DNA of 7,052 nt, taken from the NCBI GenBank assembly GCA_031269165.1, contig JAISZQ010000313.1, forward strand, positions 1 through 7,052, given 5' to 3'. This DNA comes from Spirochaetaceae bacterium (lineage in GTDB: Bacteria; Spirochaetota; Spirochaetia; Treponematales; Breznakiellaceae). Positions 5,204 to 7,052 of the stretch are shown here, piece after piece (positions within the stretch are counted from its first letter, which is position 1; the number at the start of each line of letters is the position of its first letter). Under the pieces are notes generated by a model, which was not told the DNA's origin, made no database searches, and worked only from the letters and a program-made list of their open reading frames with translations. A program made the translations under genes and the position numbers.

Positions 5204-5550
5204 GTCCTTGCGAGCGAAGCGAAGCAATCCAGGGCGTTATGCCCTCCTCTGGATTGCTTCACCCTGCGGGTTCGCAATGACGGCCATGCCACACGCCTCG
5301 CAATGATGAACTCGCCGTCATCGCGGACGGACTACCTGTCATTGCGAGCGGAGCGAAGCAATCCAAGGGGGATGCCCTCCTCTAGATTGCTTCACCCTGC
5401 GGGTTCGCAATGACGGGCACGCCACGCGCCTCGCAATGACGAGCCCCGCTGTCCTGCGGACGGGCTACCCGTCATTGCGAGCGGAGCGAAGCAATCCAGG
5501 GCGTTATGCCCTTTCTGGATTACTTCGTCGCTCCGCTCCTCGCAATGACG
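5204..5550. repeat. Tandem array of CATTGCGAG...GAAGCAATCC palindromes, period about 134 bp
   Basis: Three palindromic cores start at 5204, 5338 and 5471. Each begins with TTGCGAGCG(A/G)AGCGAAGCAATCC, continues through a variable centre with ATGCCCT, and returns as GGATTGCTTC (or a variant) ... CGCAATGACG. Cores 1 and 2 have a right arm with ACCCTGCGGGTT; core 3 has TCGTCGCTCCGCTCC instead. The 54-55-bp spacers between cores are themselves related (both contain CGCCTCGCAATGA and GCGGACGG). The array therefore has about 2.6 units of 133-134 bp. Palindromes of this type are dispersed in many unrelated bacterial genomes and their function is not established. Short ORFs across the array arise from the repeat and are not credible genes. 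Confidence 0.85.
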
Positions 5551-5585
5551 GATGGCGGAACAGGGCCTATCCCCGTCCCGCCAAT

Positions 5586-5609
5586 GCCCGGCTACGATGT
5601 GCGCCGGGC
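5586..5609 (-). terminator. Possible hairpin terminator downstream of the surface-protein gene
   Basis: GCCCGGC (5586-5592) pairs with GCCGGGC (5603-5609) around a 10-nt loop, 13 nt beyond the stop codon of the leftward gene. No U-tract follows on the minus strand, so it is at best a weak or factor-assisted terminator, or an mRNA end stabiliser. Confidence 0.35.
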
Positions 5610-5621
5610 TACACATTCCGA

Positions 5622-7052
5622 TTAGCTTCCCGCCTTGACATACGAGCCGGTCTTGATAACCGAGTCAACCGCCGTTGACGGGGCGGTGATAAGCGCGTCC
5701 TGATTCGCCGAAGTTCCGCCACCGATGGAACCGAGTTCAACTGCGGTCGTCGGATTCTGCTCGCTGGCAACCTTTATGAGAATGCCCGGAATCGTCCCGC
5801 TTACTGCCGCGTCTGTGCCCGCACTACTGCTCCCGTTTTGCAGGGTGATCGCGGTCTCGCTGGTAACGGTTGCTGAGGTCTTTGAGCTGTCAGCCACCAG
5901 CGTGCCGGGGTTCGCGCCGCCCTTGAGGAGGAGTTTTCCTTGATCTCCGTCGGTCGCGCTGCCCACGAGCGTCACCTTGCCGTAGGGGTCGGAGACGACC
6001 GTAATCGCTACGCCGTCAGCCGTGAGGGTGGCGTTTGTTACCTTGATCTCGGCGTTCGCATGGCCGCCTGCGGTAAGCGTTACGCCTGCCGCGTCGCCCG
6101 TGATGCTGTCCTCCGCGATGGTAACCAGACCCGCTGCGCCGCTGGCTGTCCATGTGCCGTCCGTGTTGCCGCCCGTGATTTCGGTTCCGCCCGCGATGAG
6201 CGTGCCCTCGCCCGTAAGCACCGCGCCGCCACTCGCTGCCCCGGTTAGCACAATCTGGGGCGGGGCCTTGTCTTCATACCCCTCCGGCAGAATAGTTTCC
6301 GGGCCCAGCGTGAGCACCGCGCCGGAGTCCAGTGTCAGCGTGCCGACTTTGCCCGACTCGCTTGCCACTTTGTAGGTGGAGCCCGAAACCAGCACCGCCT
6401 CGCCGCCCACCGTGATGCCGTGAGCGCCAGAGGTGGACGTGTCTTGGGTGATGGTTTTGCCATCTGCCGCAACAGTGAGCTTCGTGTTGGCTGCGGGCGT
6501 CAGCGTCACGTCGGCGCCGGACGCGGTGAGGAAGTACTGCCACACTGCCGCCGTGTTAGTCGGCGCCCCGATAGCCAGCGCGTGGCCGTCCTTAAGCGTG
6601 ATGGCGCTATCATCGGCGGCGGTCAGCGTGATAACCGCATCCGGCGCGAAGAACGCCGTGCCGTCAAACGTTACGCCTTTGTCCGTCAGCGTGAGATTGC
6701 CCCCGAAGGCCACGTCGCCGGTAAAGGTAACGTCCTCGGTGGAAACGTCAACCTCGCCGCCCGCCTTCACGGTAACCACAGAGGTAGTCGTGCCGCTCAG
6801 CTTCAAACCGGCAGTCGCAGGCGCCGTCAGAACAAGAACCGGGCTACCGCCGGACAGGGAGACCGTCGTCCCCTCCGTCAGCGTAACCGTGCCGCTCGCG
6901 TGGCCAAACCCGATGGTCTTGTCTGCCGCAATACGCACGTCCCCGGAAAGCGTCACGGTAGTATTCTCCGTGGCGGGTGTTTTGAACCCGTAGTCAAACT
7001 GGGCGTAGCCGTTAACCCCGGTTTCAATGCGGCTCCCGGCGGCAAACGCGAC
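5622..7052 (-). CDS. C-terminal part of a large repetitive beta-rich surface or secreted protein (partial)
   Basis: The frame is open from the right edge to TAA 5622-5624, giving 476 visible residues. The internal GTG at 6956 is not needed as a start, since the frame continues through 7052 with no stop. The protein is dominated by Thr, Gly, Ala, Val and Ser, has no cysteine and very few aromatics. It consists of short alternating hydrophobic/Thr strands separated by Gly/Asn turns, for example GTVTLTEGTTVSLSGG, GNLTLTDKGVTFDG, NTKLTVAADGKTI and GTLTLDSGAVLTLG. This is what right-handed beta-helix or filamentous adhesin-like passenger regions look like. The C-terminus (SVIKTGSYVKAGS) has no autotransporter barrel, terminal aromatic residue, LPXTG motif or membrane helix, so secretion signals must be N-terminal, outside the window. 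A surface or secreted location is inferred from composition; no specific ligand can be named. The 3' end lies close to the palindrome array, but the frame is intact. Confidence 0.72.
   Translation of the reverse strand, partial: VAFAAGSRIETGVNGYAQFDYGFKTPATENTTVTLSGDVRIAADKTIGFGHASGTVTLTEGTTVSLSGGSPVLVLTAPATAGLKLSGTTTSVVTVKAGGEVDVSTEDVTFTGDVAFGGNLTLTDKGVTFDGTAFFAPDAVITLTAADDSAITLKDGHALAIGAPTNTAAVWQYFLTASGADVTLTPAANTKLTVAADGKTITQDTSTSGAHGITVGGEAVLVSGSTYKVASESGKVGTLTLDSGAVLTLGPETILPEGYEDKAPPQIVLTGAASGGAVLTGEGTLIAGGTEITGGNTDGTWTASGAAGLVTIAEDSITGDAAGVTLTAGGHANAEIKVTNATLTADGVAITVVSDPYGKVTLVGSATDGDQGKLLLKGGANPGTLVADSSKTSATVTSETAITLQNGSSSAGTDAAVSGTIPGILIKVASEQNPTTAVELGSIGGGTSANQDALITAPSTAVDSVIKTGSYVKAGS

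Noticed and set aside
5204..5550. CRISPR array
   Set aside because: The repeated cores are about 80-bp palindromes with related, non-unique spacers and a 134-bp period, and no cas genes are nearby.
5102..5678. Several short ORFs on both strands across the palindrome array
   Set aside because: Their peptides are translations of the repeat itself (for example SLRAERSNP) and are common spurious predictions in such repeats.
6433..6993. 186-codon plus-strand ORF opposite the surface protein
   Set aside because: It mirrors the repetitive GC-rich coding strand. The minus frame spans 477 codons with coherent strand-turn repeats.

Overview
This window looks like chromosomal DNA from a spirochaete, most likely a Treponema-type bacterium of the host-gut kind. 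The clues are combined rather than decisive: a very small basic AURKAIP1/COX24-type ribosomal protein directly ahead of dxs, a GT2-GtrA membrane glycosyltransferase, a large Thr/Gly/Ala-rich repetitive surface protein, and many dispersed palindromes built on a CTGTTCCAAAAC core. The taxonomic call is inference.

Layout. Positions 1-31 hold the first codons of a leftward gene that leaves the window. A divergent intergenic region (44-215) with a repeated 10-mer and a TTGACA box leads into a rightward GT2 glycosyltransferase fused to a GtrA membrane domain (216-1358), started by TTG behind a perfect Shine-Dalgarno sequence. Positions 1359-1450 hold only a small imperfect hairpin. A 193-bp MITE-like element with 22/23-nt terminal inverted repeats follows (1451-1643). 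A textbook consensus promoter (1687-1715) then drives a 29-residue basic protein (1747-1836, GTG start) and dxs (to 3799), whose frame overlaps or directly abuts it. This pairs a ribosome component with the first enzyme of the MEP isoprenoid pathway. The GT2-GtrA enzyme probably uses a polyprenyl-phosphate carrier, an end product of that pathway.

From 3800 to about 5620 the window is accessory. It contains a nested REP-like palindrome, a probable terminator and a 1.15-kb unit (3960-5110) with inverted ends. The unit carries a leftward RAYT/Y1-transposase-like gene (4454-4960) that has lost the HUH histidines and the tyrosine helix. A palindrome of the same family as the unit ends sits just upstream of this gene, the arrangement seen when a RAYT is linked to its cognate REPs. 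The C-terminal tail of the gene and its 3' flank are duplicated downstream as a frameshifted relic. Next comes a 134-bp-period tandem array of CATTGCGAG...GAAGCAATCC palindromes (5204-5550).

The last 1.43 kb (5622-7052) is the C-terminal part of a leftward, cysteine-free, beta-repeat surface or secreted protein whose N-terminus lies beyond the window.

Most noteworthy are the catalytically dead RAYT-like protein with its REP-like sites and decayed tail copy, and the unflagged 29-aa ribosomal-protein gene that overlaps or abuts dxs.
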